Notes: generated by a model from the sequence alone, not told the origin. Shown: positions 1-7,618, numbered from the stretch's first letter. The stretch: DNA of 10,657 nt from Flavobacteriaceae bacterium (GCA_016763595.1 JAESTN010000134.1:1-10657), one strand, 5' to 3'. Made by a program: numbers and translations.

Positions 1-480
1 AGACCCGATTTATTAGCCAACGATTTAAAAGAGGATTATGGTATAGAGCTTAAAGATTTATTGAATGTACGTACTTTTTTAGATCATAATCGTATTTGGG
101 AAGCTCCTAAAAAAGAAACAAATAACATAAGTCAATCTTCTGGAGCATATACCTATCAAGGTACGCGTATTCATAATAATTTGGTTGAAGATTCCCTCTT
201 TGAGCATTTACAAAAATGGAAACCTTATGTGGAACGTTTTGGACTATTAATGATCGAATTACATACGATTAATCCAAAACTCACTGCAAAAAACATTGGT
301 AAAACTGCAGCAACTGCGTATGATGCAACACATGGATATTCTGACCAATATATTTTAGAAGTTGATGTTTTTAATAAAGTAGCTGCAGCTTCTGGGTTGC
401 ATCCAGACCCAAACTATTTTACAAGGTTCCCTAATAACGAATTGGCTACGGTAAGTGTCAATTTATTAAAGGGCAAATAG
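1..480 (+). CDS. C-terminal part of a class I SAM-dependent methyltransferase-like protein (partial)
   Basis: The frame is open from base 1 to a TAG at 478-480, giving 159 residues of the C-terminal end of a longer protein; the start lies outside the window. An in-frame TTG at 61 is not a convincing start because coding sequence continues upstream of it. Recognisable segments are RTFLDHNR (about residue 24), a W-x-P-Y-V-x-R-x-G-L-L-x-I-E-L-H segment (about 73-89), AYDATHGYSDQY (about 106-117) and a final LHPDPNYFTRFP segment. From memory these resemble C-terminal parts of bacterial proteins annotated as polyketide-type or AprA-related SAM-dependent methyltransferases; the SAM-binding motifs would be in the missing N-terminal part. 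No signal peptide can be assessed. The gene lies outside the repeat-bounded units and probably marks the ordinary chromosome next to the array. The family call rests on pattern memory only; the coding call is firm. Confidence 0.6.
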   Translation, partial: RPDLLANDLKEDYGIELKDLLNVRTFLDHNRIWEAPKKETNNISQSSGAYTYQGTRIHNNLVEDSLFEHLQKWKPYVERFGLLMIELHTINPKLTAKNIGKTAATAYDATHGYSDQYILEVDVFNKVAAASGLHPDPNYFTRFPNNELATVSVNLLKGK

Positions 481-680
481 TAGTGAAAGAATGTGTTCAA
501 CAACTAGGAATAAAATTGTCAATAAATTATACTTTAGACACTTATTATTCTTGCTAACTTTATCATGCTAAGAAAATGAAGTTTCCTCTTTTTTAAAAAA
601 TTACCTTTTAAATTTTAACGAACCTTTTCTTGGGCTATAAATAAGGCAGCTAAACGAGAATTTTGAGCTTTATATATTCA
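481..680. other. Intergenic spacer upstream of the cassette array; possible insertion-site (attI-like) region
   Basis: These 200 bp hold no convincing ORF on either strand. The sequence is A+T rich. The stretch TAACTTTA near 555 matches the Bacteroidota -7 element TAnnTTTG at all but its last base, so it is a weak promoter candidate for the gene at 697. The spacer does not contain the palindromic repeat found after every later unit, although its last bases (TATATATTCA followed by GTT) faintly resemble the TATACAAACACGTT end of those repeats. If the downstream array is integron-like, this would be the primary insertion site or a secondary site. No integrase gene is visible here. Confidence 0.4.
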
Positions 681-694
681 GTTACAAACAATTC
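681..694 (+). other. Left boundary of the array: start of cassette 1, complementary to its own end
   Basis: GTTACAAACAATTC at this position is matched by GTTACAAATAGTTC, the reverse complement of 1332-1345, in 12 of 14 bases. The 3' copy directly precedes repeat A. The gene at 697-1332 is therefore bracketed by an inverted pair exactly where integron theory would put the two ends of one cassette. The sequence to the left shows no copy of the repeat, so this is where the array begins in the window. Confidence 0.55.
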
Positions 695-696
695 AA

Positions 697-1332
697 ATGA
701 AAAATAAAACACTAATAATAGTACTAATTTTACTGATTAGTTTCGCTACAAATGCTCAAAAAACAAAAACAGTTTTATATTATAAAAATGGTGATTCCAT
801 AGTCGGTTTTTCAAAAGGGGTTCATTACGATTTAATAAAATTCAGTAATGAGAAAAAAGGGAAATATCGAAAAAAAGATATTACGAATATTAAAAAAGTA
901 ATACTTTACTATAAAAATGGAAAGGAGGAATACCACCATTTATATGTTAAAAAGAGAAGAAAAGTGGAAGAGTTTTATTCAAGGTTAGTTCTAAAAGGAC
1001 CAATTAATTATTATATTTATTCAAGTCAATATACTCACAACTTCACTTCATTTAAAAATATAAACATAGGCAATGGAAAAACGCTAAATCAAGTGACTCA
1101 AGAGAGGTCTAATCATAATGTTAATATCATTTATTTAAAAAATAAAAAATCCAAACACGCAGTTTATATTTCTGATCTCTATTTCTCTTTATTTGGAGCA
1201 AAAATTTTCAGAAAAAATGCTGCTACGTTTTTTAATGATTGTCCGAAACTTGCGAAGAAAATAAAATCAAAAGAGTTAAAAAAACCTGACATTATAGAAA
1301 TAGTTGAGTTTTACAACAACAATTGTAACTAG
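697..1332 (+). CDS. Secreted hypothetical protein, 211 residues
   Basis: I do not recognise a family. The protein opens with a typical signal peptide: K-rich start, hydrophobic run LIIVLILLISFA, and likely cleavage after TNAQ at about residue 21. It should therefore be exported to the periplasm or beyond. The mature part is very basic, with many KKxK stretches. It has two related segments, VLYYKNGDSIVG (about 26-37) and VILYYKNGKEEY (about 68-79), suggesting a duplicated beta-hairpin unit. Two cysteines occur near the C-terminus (DCPKLAKK and the final NNNCN), possibly a disulfide in an oxidising compartment. The ATG at 697 is the only sensible start; it lies 16 bp after the cassette boundary with an A-rich leader and no Shine-Dalgarno sequence. 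The TAG stop ends 10 bp before the AAC of repeat A. It is the only gene of unit 1. Coding status is secure and function unknown. Confidence 0.8.
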   Translation: MKNKTLIIVLILLISFATNAQKTKTVLYYKNGDSIVGFSKGVHYDLIKFSNEKKGKYRKKDITNIKKVILYYKNGKEEYHHLYVKKRRKVEEFYSRLVLKGPINYYIYSSQYTHNFTSFKNINIGNGKTLNQVTQERSNHNVNIIYLKNKKSKHAVYISDLYFSLFGAKIFRKNAATFFNDCPKLAKKIKSKELKKPDIIEIVEFYNNNCN

Positions 1333-1342
1333 AACTATTTGT

Positions 1343-1468
1343 AACACCGTATAAAATTTATTGCGTGCAGAATTTCCTCCGCATAAATTCATGCGGATTA
1401 ATTGTCTTTTCGAAATTTCGGAAAGTACATCACACTTTTAACCGCAAAAAATGGTATACAAACACGTT
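1343..1468 (+). repeat. attC-like palindromic repeat A (126 bp)
   Basis: It begins AACACCGTATAAAATTTATTGC and ends AACCGCAAAAAATGGTATACAAACACGTT. The ends are imperfectly complementary: CGTATA and TTGC on the left pair with TATAC and GCAA on the right, with extra unpaired bases (the CAAACAC segment) on the right arm, as in attC sites. Inside is a perfect 7-bp hairpin, TCCGCAT (1378-1384), loop AAATTC, ATGCGGA (1391-1397), followed by the palindrome CGAAATTTCG. It closes unit 1; its last TT would already belong to unit 2. The right end closely resembles that of repeat B. Confidence 0.65.
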
Positions 1469-1548
1469 ACCTGTACCTAAAATATAGCATTCCAATTAAA
1501 AATATCAACGCCCTACATAATGGATATACTTCTTATCAAAAGAATTAA

Positions 1549-1556
1549 TATATTTG
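1549..1556 (+). promoter_or_regulatory. Candidate Bacteroidota -7 promoter element
   Basis: TATATTTG fits the flavobacterial -7 consensus TAnnTTTG exactly. The predicted transcript would start around 1562-1564, about 12 bases before the ATG at 1575. I see no clean TTTG -33 element about 20 bp upstream. This element also supplies the spurious in-frame TTG at 1554. It is the only exact match I found in a gene leader in this window, and would give unit 2 its own promoter. Confidence 0.4.
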
Positions 1557-1574
1557 TTAAAAAAAACTGCAATA

Positions 1575-4500
1575 ATGAAAAAACTATCTACAATAGTCTT
1601 ACTACTATTTGGGCTAATAACTCCTGCTACATATGGGCAATCATTTATTAAAAACTTCACTTCAATTAGTGAATTAATAGAAGTAAACGACCAATCATTT
1701 TTTAGCGTTAATAATCGTAAAGAACTTTGGAAAACAAAAGGGACGAAGGAAACTACATTTTTAGTTAAAGATATTAACGCTATAGGTAACAGTAGCATAA
1801 AAAATCTGACTTCATTTAATGATGAATTATATTTTTCTGCTAATGATGGTTTTTTTGGAGAAGAGCTATGGAAAACAGATGGTACGGAAGCAGGAACTGT
1901 ATTGGTTAAAAATATTCAAAAAGCATTTGGACAAGGCTCTAATCCTAGTAACTTTACCATTTATAATAATGAACTTTATTTTACTGCAACCGATCATTTT
2001 ACTAGTGGAAGTTTTCAATTATGGAAAACTGATGGTACTGAGGGAGGGACAATAAAAGTTTATGATGCAGGCGGTATCAATATTTCAGATTTATTAACTG
2101 TAAACAATAAATTATACTTCAAGCTTAAGTATGGCCCTAATAAATTAATGTCCTTTGATATAACCAACGGAGTTAATGAAGTTCTAATAGATGAATATTA
2201 CTCCATCAATCAGTTAAATTCTTTTAACAATAGTTTATATTTCATTACCAATACTTCCAACAAACAAAACATAAGAATTTATAAACTTAATAATACAGGG
2301 AGTCCAATATTACTTCAAGAATTTACACAGCCTCAATATGGAAGCATCGACATTCATAATTTCACTTTAGTAGGTACCGATATCTATTTTTCAATTACAA
2401 CTGACTTTAATTCAGGGGATGATTCAGACATACTTTGGAAATCGAACGGTACAAATGCTGGAACCTCAATAGTTAAGAGTTTCAATTGGAACAGACATTT
2501 ATCAGGTTCTAATATCTCAAACTTTGTTGAATACAAAAACGAGCTTTATTTTAACTCTGGAAGCCAAAATAATTATACACTATGGGAATCAGATGGTTTC
2601 ACAACAGGAACAGTTGAAGTAGTAAATATTAGTATTGATAAAACTGTTAAATTTCAAATACTAAAGGATGTATTATATTTTTCTAACGCAAATAAACTTT
2701 GGTCAACCGATGGCACCAGTGTAAACACAAAAAAAAATTCTGACCTTACAATTACCAATAAAAACTCTGATGACCTATTTAATGTAAAAAGTACAACAAA
2801 CACACTGTTTTTCGAAGGGGATCATCAATCAATAAAGGGATTATATACCACTGCATTAAATCCATTGATTGAGGTTAAAAAAGGGAATTCTGTAATTAAA
2901 GTTAAAAGTGTAGTTTCTTTTGAATCGAAAATTGATAGTGTTGTTAGAAGTATTATAAAAATTAAAAATATTGGAAATAAAGACCTCATTTTTTCAAAAA
3001 TCAAGATTGTTGGTCAAAACTTTTATATTGATGGTAAACAGTCAAATAATATCAATAATCAAAATCAAAATGGAGATTTTTCACAAATATTAGAACCAGG
3101 CTCTCAATCAGAATTTGAATTATCTTTTTATCCAAGTTCTAAAGGGATGAAAAAAGGAACTTTAAGTATTTTTAGTAATGATCTTGGAACACCTAATTTT
3201 AATATAGAATTAAGTGGTTATGCAGAGGATGAAATTGGTCAAGATTTAAATAAAAATTTAAGCTTAAATAAAGAGATTAATTTTGACTCATCAATTTTTT
3301 CAATTAAATTAAGTACTAATTCAATACAGGAAGATAGACCAATTAATTCTGTTGTTGGAACATTAAGCATACTTAATAGCAATGATGGTTTTACATATAC
3401 ATTAAGTAATGTAGATGGAAATTTAGACAATCAACATTTCTCTATTGTAAACAATGAATTAAAAACAAGTTCTAATTTTAACTTTGAACAAAAAAACACG
3501 TATGTATTAAACGTCAGTGCAGTAAATAATTCAACAAACAAAACAATTGAAGAACGGCTTATTATAAGTATTTCAGATGTTCATGAAGAACTGGTTTTAG
3601 AAGCGTGTTCTTTAGAAGTTAATAATTTAGGATTTGGCTTAAATGATGTAGAATTTATAGACAATCAAAATGTTATTGCTGTAGGAAGTCATGGTGTTAT
3701 CTTAAAATCTTATGATGGCGGTAATACATGGAGAAAAATACGACATGATCCGTTAAATCACTTAAATAAAGTTCAATTTACATCAAATACAGTTGGATAT
3801 GCTATTGGGAATAACGTATTAAAAACAGAAGATGCAGGTGAGTCTTGGTTTACTTTAACACTACCAGACGTTTCCTACCCGATTCCTACCAATTTGTTCT
3901 TTGTTAATTCAAATGTCGGTTTTGTTTTTGGAAATGACGGCAAATTTTTTAAAACTTCAAATGGAGGTAAATATTGGACTAAAAAAAATATTGGTTATGG
4001 CGACTTTAATTCAGCATTTTTCTTTAACGAATCAGACGGGTACATAGTCGGTAATTCCAAAACTATATACAAAACATTTGACGGAGGCGATACATTGGAG
4101 TTTATAGATTTAAAAATTAGTGAATTAAATTCTAGTACAAAATTAACAAACATTTATTTTGTCAGTAACCTAATTGGATACATTTCTGGGAATAAAGGAG
4201 AAATAATAAAAACAATAGATGGAGGTAATACTTGGACATTGGTCTCAAAAATTGAATATAATGCAAAGATTAACAATCTAGTTTTTAAAGGTGAAAATAT
4301 TGGTTACGCCCTTACAGAAGGTGCATTATATAAAACTACTGACGGAGGGATTACTTGGTCTAATGAAAATTTAGAATATTTCTATAGCGGTTTTCAAAGT
4401 GTTGGTTTTAATAATGATGGTAGTAAGAGTTGTTTAGTTGGTCATGGCACTACCTGTTGCACAGGATATAGTACTGGTCATATTATATATACAAAAGAAT

Positions 4501-6122
4501 TAGAGAATAGTTGGGGTAACAAATCATACCTTTCATTAAGATCTTACCCTCTAAATGCCATACACATAGAAGATGAAGGCATTGGGTTCGTATTTGGAAA
4601 TAACTATGCGGCAAAAACAATAGATGGAGGTCTAACATGGAAAAATTTAGACCCGCCCGAGTCTTATATAACCCAAGTTAAAGTTCTTAACAACACTGTT
4701 TATTTACTTGGTCAAAATAACATATATAAAAGTACAGACTCCGGAGAAACATGGGGCGCAATAAGTACACCTATTAGTTTTAAAAAACTCTTCTTTATAA
4801 ATGAACAAATTATTTATGCTTTAACTTCAGAATCCGGAATTTTTAAGACTACAGATGGTGGTGTAAATTGGACGCAAACAAGTAATAACCCATCAAATGG
4901 CCTAAATATATTTTTTCTAAACGAAAATGAAGGTTTTATTGCAGGAATAGAAGGGCTTTACAAGACTGTAGACGGTGGCAACACATGGGTTAATACACAT
5001 ATAGAACCAATGCTCAATACGGAAAGTACAATCGTTCATACAATCCATTTTCTCAATAAAGATCTCGGAATAGCAGGTAGTTCAACTGGATTGTTAAAAA
5101 CGGTAGATGGTGGTGATAACTGGACGCGATTAAACAAGAATATGGGAGGAATTGTTAAATTCATTAGAGCTATAAATGAGTTTGAATGGCTTGCAATTAC
5201 TGATTATAGGGTTCTCAAAACAAGTGATGGAGGAATAAACTGGACAACTATATATTATGATCAAGAAATAAATGATGTTTATTTTTCTGATAAAAAAACA
5301 TACTTAGCAGGTTACAAAAATTTAACAGAAATCACGACTAAAAGCCAACCTAGAAGCCCTGGTATTATTCAAGGAAACCAAATTATATCATCTCAATCGA
5401 TAGAAGAATACAGTGTAAATAACGACGTGAATGTTCATTATAAATGGACAGTATCTGGTGATAATAAAATTTCATATACTGAAAACAAGGCTGAAATATT
5501 GTGGAAATCTCCAGGAATTTATACAGTTAGCGTAACACCTTTTGATAACTGTGGAAGTGGTATTGCCAAAGAGATAATAGTAACAGTAGAAGAAGATTGG
5601 GATGCACCAGTCATTTCTGGTGAAACTGAGATAATTGAATTTTCTTTAAACAATGAATATTTCACACCTTTAACTAATTCTTCAAGGTATAAATGGACTG
5701 TAAAAGGTCATACTGAATATAATAAAACGGCCAATAATGTATCCATTAATTGGGGTGAACTTGGAAATGGGAGAATTGAAGTCATTGAGACCAAAATAAA
5801 TTCAGGAAAAAGAAAAAAAGGATATCTAGATGTTGTAATTAACTCAGCAGCATTGTCTCTTGATGATTTTAATCTAGAAAAAAAGGCCATAAATGCCTTT
5901 CCTAACCCTACACATGGTGTTTTTGATATTGCACTACCAACAACCTCTTTTAAAAAGGTTAAAATAACGGTGTTTTCAACAAATTCTCAAAAGATATCAA
6001 CGCAAATGTATCCAGTTATTAATGGCAACGTTAGGTTAAATATTAAGCATTTCCCAACAGGAATGTATTATATAAAAGTACATATAGAAGTTCCAAGATC
6101 ACTTAAAATCATAAAAATTTAA
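1575..6122 (+). CDS. Very large secreted multidomain beta-propeller protein with T9SS type A sorting domain, 1515 residues
   Basis: The protein is exported by Sec and then by the type IX secretion system to the cell surface or medium. In order it has: a signal peptide (1-22, ending ATYGQ); six ELWKTDGT-type repeats (about 50-389), a beta-propeller-like pattern common in Bacteroidota surface proteins; an ASPM/SPD-2/Hydin-like Ig domain ('choice-of-anchor D' type, about 430-550); a cadherin-like domain (about 582-670); twelve Asp-box / YCF48-like units with K-T/S-x-D-G-G-x-x-W motifs (about 711-1225); two PKD-like domains containing YKWTV (about 1258-1338 and 1343-1422); and a T9SS type A sorting domain (about 1433-1515) with AFPNPTHGVFDI, FPTGMYYIKV and terminal KIIKI. 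ATG 1575 is preferred over TTG 1554 because it starts the signal peptide and the TTG lies in the promoter-like element. No catalytic motif is evident; adhesion or ligand binding is inferred. It is followed 11 bp later by a beta-barrel gene. Confidence 0.9.
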   Translation: MKKLSTIVLLLFGLITPATYGQSFIKNFTSISELIEVNDQSFFSVNNRKELWKTKGTKETTFLVKDINAIGNSSIKNLTSFNDELYFSANDGFFGEELWKTDGTEAGTVLVKNIQKAFGQGSNPSNFTIYNNELYFTATDHFTSGSFQLWKTDGTEGGTIKVYDAGGINISDLLTVNNKLYFKLKYGPNKLMSFDITNGVNEVLIDEYYSINQLNSFNNSLYFITNTSNKQNIRIYKLNNTGSPILLQEFTQPQYGSIDIHNFTLVGTDIYFSITTDFNSGDDSDILWKSNGTNAGTSIVKSFNWNRHLSGSNISNFVEYKNELYFNSGSQNNYTLWESDGFTTGTVEVVNISIDKTVKFQILKDVLYFSNANKLWSTDGTSVNTKKNSDLTITNKNSDDLFNVKSTTNTLFFEGDHQSIKGLYTTALNPLIEVKKGNSVIKVKSVVSFESKIDSVVRSIIKIKNIGNKDLIFSKIKIVGQNFYIDGKQSNNINNQNQNGDFSQILEPGSQSEFELSFYPSSKGMKKGTLSIFSNDLGTPNFNIELSGYAEDEIGQDLNKNLSLNKEINFDSSIFSIKLSTNSIQEDRPINSVVGTLSILNSNDGFTYTLSNVDGNLDNQHFSIVNNELKTSSNFNFEQKNTYVLNVSAVNNSTNKTIEERLIISISDVHEELVLEACSLEVNNLGFGLNDVEFIDNQNVIAVGSHGVILKSYDGGNTWRKIRHDPLNHLNKVQFTSNTVGYAIGNNVLKTEDAGESWFTLTLPDVSYPIPTNLFFVNSNVGFVFGNDGKFFKTSNGGKYWTKKNIGYGDFNSAFFFNESDGYIVGNSKTIYKTFDGGDTLEFIDLKISELNSSTKLTNIYFVSNLIGYISGNKGEIIKTIDGGNTWTLVSKIEYNAKINNLVFKGENIGYALTEGALYKTTDGGITWSNENLEYFYSGFQSVGFNNDGSKSCLVGHGTTCCTGYSTGHIIYTKELENSWGNKSYLSLRSYPLNAIHIEDEGIGFVFGNNYAAKTIDGGLTWKNLDPPESYITQVKVLNNTVYLLGQNNIYKSTDSGETWGAISTPISFKKLFFINEQIIYALTSESGIFKTTDGGVNWTQTSNNPSNGLNIFFLNENEGFIAGIEGLYKTVDGGNTWVNTHIEPMLNTESTIVHTIHFLNKDLGIAGSSTGLLKTVDGGDNWTRLNKNMGGIVKFIRAINEFEWLAITDYRVLKTSDGGINWTTIYYDQEINDVYFSDKKTYLAGYKNLTEITTKSQPRSPGIIQGNQIISSQSIEEYSVNNDVNVHYKWTVSGDNKISYTENKAEILWKSPGIYTVSVTPFDNCGSGIAKEIIVTVEEDWDAPVISGETEIIEFSLNNEYFTPLTNSSRYKWTVKGHTEYNKTANNVSINWGELGNGRIEVIETKINSGKRKKGYLDVVINSAALSLDDFNLEKKAINAFPNPTHGVFDIALPTTSFKKVKITVFSTNSQKISTQMYPVINGNVRLNIKHFPTGMYYIKVHIEVPRSLKIIKI
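1722..2740 (+). repeat. Protein-level repeat block: six ELWKTDGT-type units
   Basis: Inside the large gene the motif recurs as ELWKTKGTKETTFLVKDI, ELWKTDGTEAGTVLVKNI, QLWKTDGTEGGTIKVYDA, ILWKSNGTNAGTSIVKSF, TLWESDGFTTGTVEVVNI and KLWSTDGTSVNT. Most are followed or preceded by an NELYF / NxLYF strand. A degenerate unit (LMSFDITNGVNEVLI) sits between the third and fourth. The regular spacing suggests blades of one beta-propeller. Confidence 0.8.
3705..5250 (+). repeat. Protein-level repeat block: twelve Asp-box (BNR/YCF48-like) units
   Basis: The units read KSYDGGNTW, KTEDAGESW, KTSNGGKYW, KTFDGGDTL, KTIDGGNTW, KTTDGGITW, KTIDGGLTW, KSTDSGETW, KTTDGGVNW, KTVDGGNTW, KTVDGGDNW and KTSDGGINW. The fourth lacks the Trp and the third replaces Asp by Asn. 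Most are preceded by a GxxxG...ILKT-like strand, the pattern of YCF48/sortilin-type propellers. Twelve units would suit two propellers of about six or seven blades. Confidence 0.85.
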
Positions 6123-6133
6123 TTTAGAATGTA

Positions 6134-6661
6134 ATGAGAAAAATCAAGAATTCTATATTTATTATTTTTTACCTGTTAACGATCACTCAGTCATTTTCAC
6201 AAGATAAATATTCAATTCGTATCGATTTTACTAAAGTTTTTTTTGGAGCTTATCAAATTGGAGGAGAATACAATCTAAACGAAAATATATCTCTTGGATT
6301 AGAGTTCATTGACTTTAAAGCTTCTAGAACTTTAACTTCTAAAACAGACGCCGAATCAAGAGATAAAGTATTAGCGGTAAGTCCATTTATTAGATATTAC
6401 AGAAAGAACAATCATTCTTCTACATCATTTTATCAAGGTAGTTTTCGCTATTTGAATTACGTAGGTTTAGGAGATCAATATGATACATGGAGAAATCTCT
6501 TGAGTATAGATATTGTTTATGGATATCAATTTAAAATTAGTAACATCTTTTATATCGAACCAAGTATTGGTTTAGGAGTATATAAAAAACTAAATGCAGA
6601 CAAAAAAACAGCTATTTCCCCTTATCCCATTCTTAACTTTAACCTAACTATAAGGCCCTAA
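6134..6661 (+). CDS. Small predicted outer-membrane beta-barrel protein, 175 residues
   Basis: The N-terminus is a signal peptide with hydrophobic core IFIIFYLLTI and likely cleavage after SFSQ at about residue 23. The mature part alternates short amphipathic strands: YSIRIDFTKVFFGAYQIGGEY, ISLGLEFIDF, LAVSPFIRYY, FYQGSFRYLNYVG, LLSIDIVYGYQF, FYIEPSIGLGVYK and PILNFNLTIRP. These end in aromatic or glycine residues, as in small 8-strand outer-membrane barrels; the closing strand contains IEPSIGLGVY, seen in many Bacteroidota barrels. I cannot name a specific family. The start is 11 bp after the stop of the giant T9SS protein, so the two are almost certainly one transcript and were probably acquired together. 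The barrel could help anchor or assemble its partner, but that is inference. The stop at 6659-6661 lies 16 bp before repeat B. Confidence 0.75.
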   Translation: MRKIKNSIFIIFYLLTITQSFSQDKYSIRIDFTKVFFGAYQIGGEYNLNENISLGLEFIDFKASRTLTSKTDAESRDKVLAVSPFIRYYRKNNHSSTSFYQGSFRYLNYVGLGDQYDTWRNLLSIDIVYGYQFKISNIFYIEPSIGLGVYKKLNADKKTAISPYPILNFNLTIRP

Positions 6662-6677
6662 AAAGATAACGACAGGC

Positions 6678-6877
6678 AACAACGTGTATAATTAATTGCT
6701 TCATTTTAGATGAATTAAAAATTTAGTTTTAAATTGAACTTACAAAAAGACAATGAAGCATTCGATACATCAATTTTAATACACTCGAAGTATTTTAACT
6801 CAATACGGCTGTGGCTTGGCTCGCTGATATGGTGGTTTTAAAATTTTGAACCGCAAAAAATCATATACAAACACATT
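6678..6877 (+). repeat. attC-like palindromic repeat B (200 bp, longest copy)
   Basis: It starts AACAACGTGTATAATTAATTGC and ends GAACCGCAAAAAATCATATACAAACACATT. The arms pair as GTGTATA/TATACAAACAC and ATTAATTGC/GCAAAAAAT, with extra bases on the right arm. An inner perfect 9-bp inverted repeat, TGCTTCATT (6697-6705) with AATGAAGCA (6752-6760), makes it about 75 bp longer than A, D and E. The terminal triplet is ATT instead of GTT. It closes unit 2, and the bases before it (ACAGGCAAC) are nearly complementary to the start of unit 2. Confidence 0.6.
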
Positions 6878-6898
6878 AGGTACAATTAGAGTAAACCA

Positions 6899-7618
6899 AT
6901 GAAAATCCCAAAAATAAAAGGAATAATAGATCGAAGAATTTTAATCAACTATCAAGTTGATAAAGAAGTTTTGGAAAGTTATTTACCAAAACCTTTTAAA
7001 CCAAAATTGGTAAACGGAAAAGGAATTGCTGGAATTTGCTTAATTCGATTAAAAGAAATTAGACCGAAAGGATTCCCTAAACAAATTGGGATATCTTCAG
7101 AAAACGGAGCGCACAGAATTGCTGTAGTGTGGACTGAAAATGGAAAACTGAAAGAAGGAGTTTATATTCCACGAAGAGATACTTCTTCAACATTAAATTC
7201 TTTAGCCGGAGGAACTATATTTCCAGGAATTCATCATTTAGCCGAATTTACAGTAAATGAAAAAGAAAAAAATTATGAAGTAGGTTTTATAAGTGACGAC
7301 AATACGTCTTTGTTTATTAAGGCAAAAGAAACTGATATTTGGAATAAAGAAAGTGTTTTTGAAAATCTTGAATGTGTCTCAAACTTCTTTAAAGATGGCT
7401 CAATTGGATATTCACCTCACAAAAATAATTTTGATGGACTTGAATTGAAATCTTATAACTGGAAAGTATCACTTTTAGAAGTTGAAAATGTAAAATCAAG
7501 CTTTTTTGAAAATGAAGGTGTTTTTCCAAAAGGTTCTGTAAAGTTTGATAATGCTTTATTAATGAAAAATATTGAACACGAATGGATTGGATTAAAAACA
7601 ATAAAAAACGGTACCTAA
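6899..7618 (+). CDS. DUF2071 family protein (acetoacetate decarboxylase-like fold), 239 residues
   Basis: The sequence has the look of the DUF2071/YqjF family: an opening INYQVDKEVLESYLPKPFKPKLVNGKGIAG segment in which the protein is 'anchored' by a L-P-x-x-F-x-P stretch (about 25-36), then CLIRLKEIRPKGFP (about 47-60), SENGAHRIAVVW (about 67-78), GVYIPRRDTSS (about 87-97) and a C-terminal VKFDNALLMKNIEHEW segment. Family members adopt an acetoacetate decarboxylase-like fold, but substrate and reaction are not established, and I cannot point to a catalytic lysine. No signal peptide or membrane segment is seen, so it should be cytoplasmic. The length, about 240, is normal for the family. The ATG at 6899 is 24 bp after the boundary in repeat B, with no Shine-Dalgarno sequence. 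Its TAA stop lies inside the ACCTAAC box that begins repeat C, as often happens in integron cassettes. It is the sole gene of unit 3. Confidence 0.75.
   Translation: MKIPKIKGIIDRRILINYQVDKEVLESYLPKPFKPKLVNGKGIAGICLIRLKEIRPKGFPKQIGISSENGAHRIAVVWTENGKLKEGVYIPRRDTSSTLNSLAGGTIFPGIHHLAEFTVNEKEKNYEVGFISDDNTSLFIKAKETDIWNKESVFENLECVSNFFKDGSIGYSPHKNNFDGLELKSYNWKVSLLEVENVKSSFFENEGVFPKGSVKFDNALLMKNIEHEWIGLKTIKNGT

Noticed and set aside
481..680. tRNA or other structured RNA in the spacer left of the array
   Set aside because: No cloverleaf, TTC-G loop or strong stem was seen on either strand; the region is A+T rich and unstructured by eye.
1378..1397. Repeat A hairpin (and those of D and E) as dedicated rho-independent terminators
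   Set aside because: The hairpins are not followed by clear T-runs, and the shared ends more than 50 bp away are not explained by terminator function. Incidental termination remains possible.
1554..1574. TTG at 1554 as the start of the large T9SS protein
   Set aside because: It overlaps the TATATTTG promoter-like element and adds seven residues ahead of a textbook signal peptide that begins at ATG 1575.
1505..1798. Reverse-strand frame of 97 codons
   Set aside because: It overlaps the leader and signal-peptide region of the large gene, has no recognisable domain, and is a shadow of A+T-rich coding sequence. The same holds for reverse frames at 3239-3430, 5708-5890, 7389-7601 and 10277-10483, and the + frame at 1819-2055.
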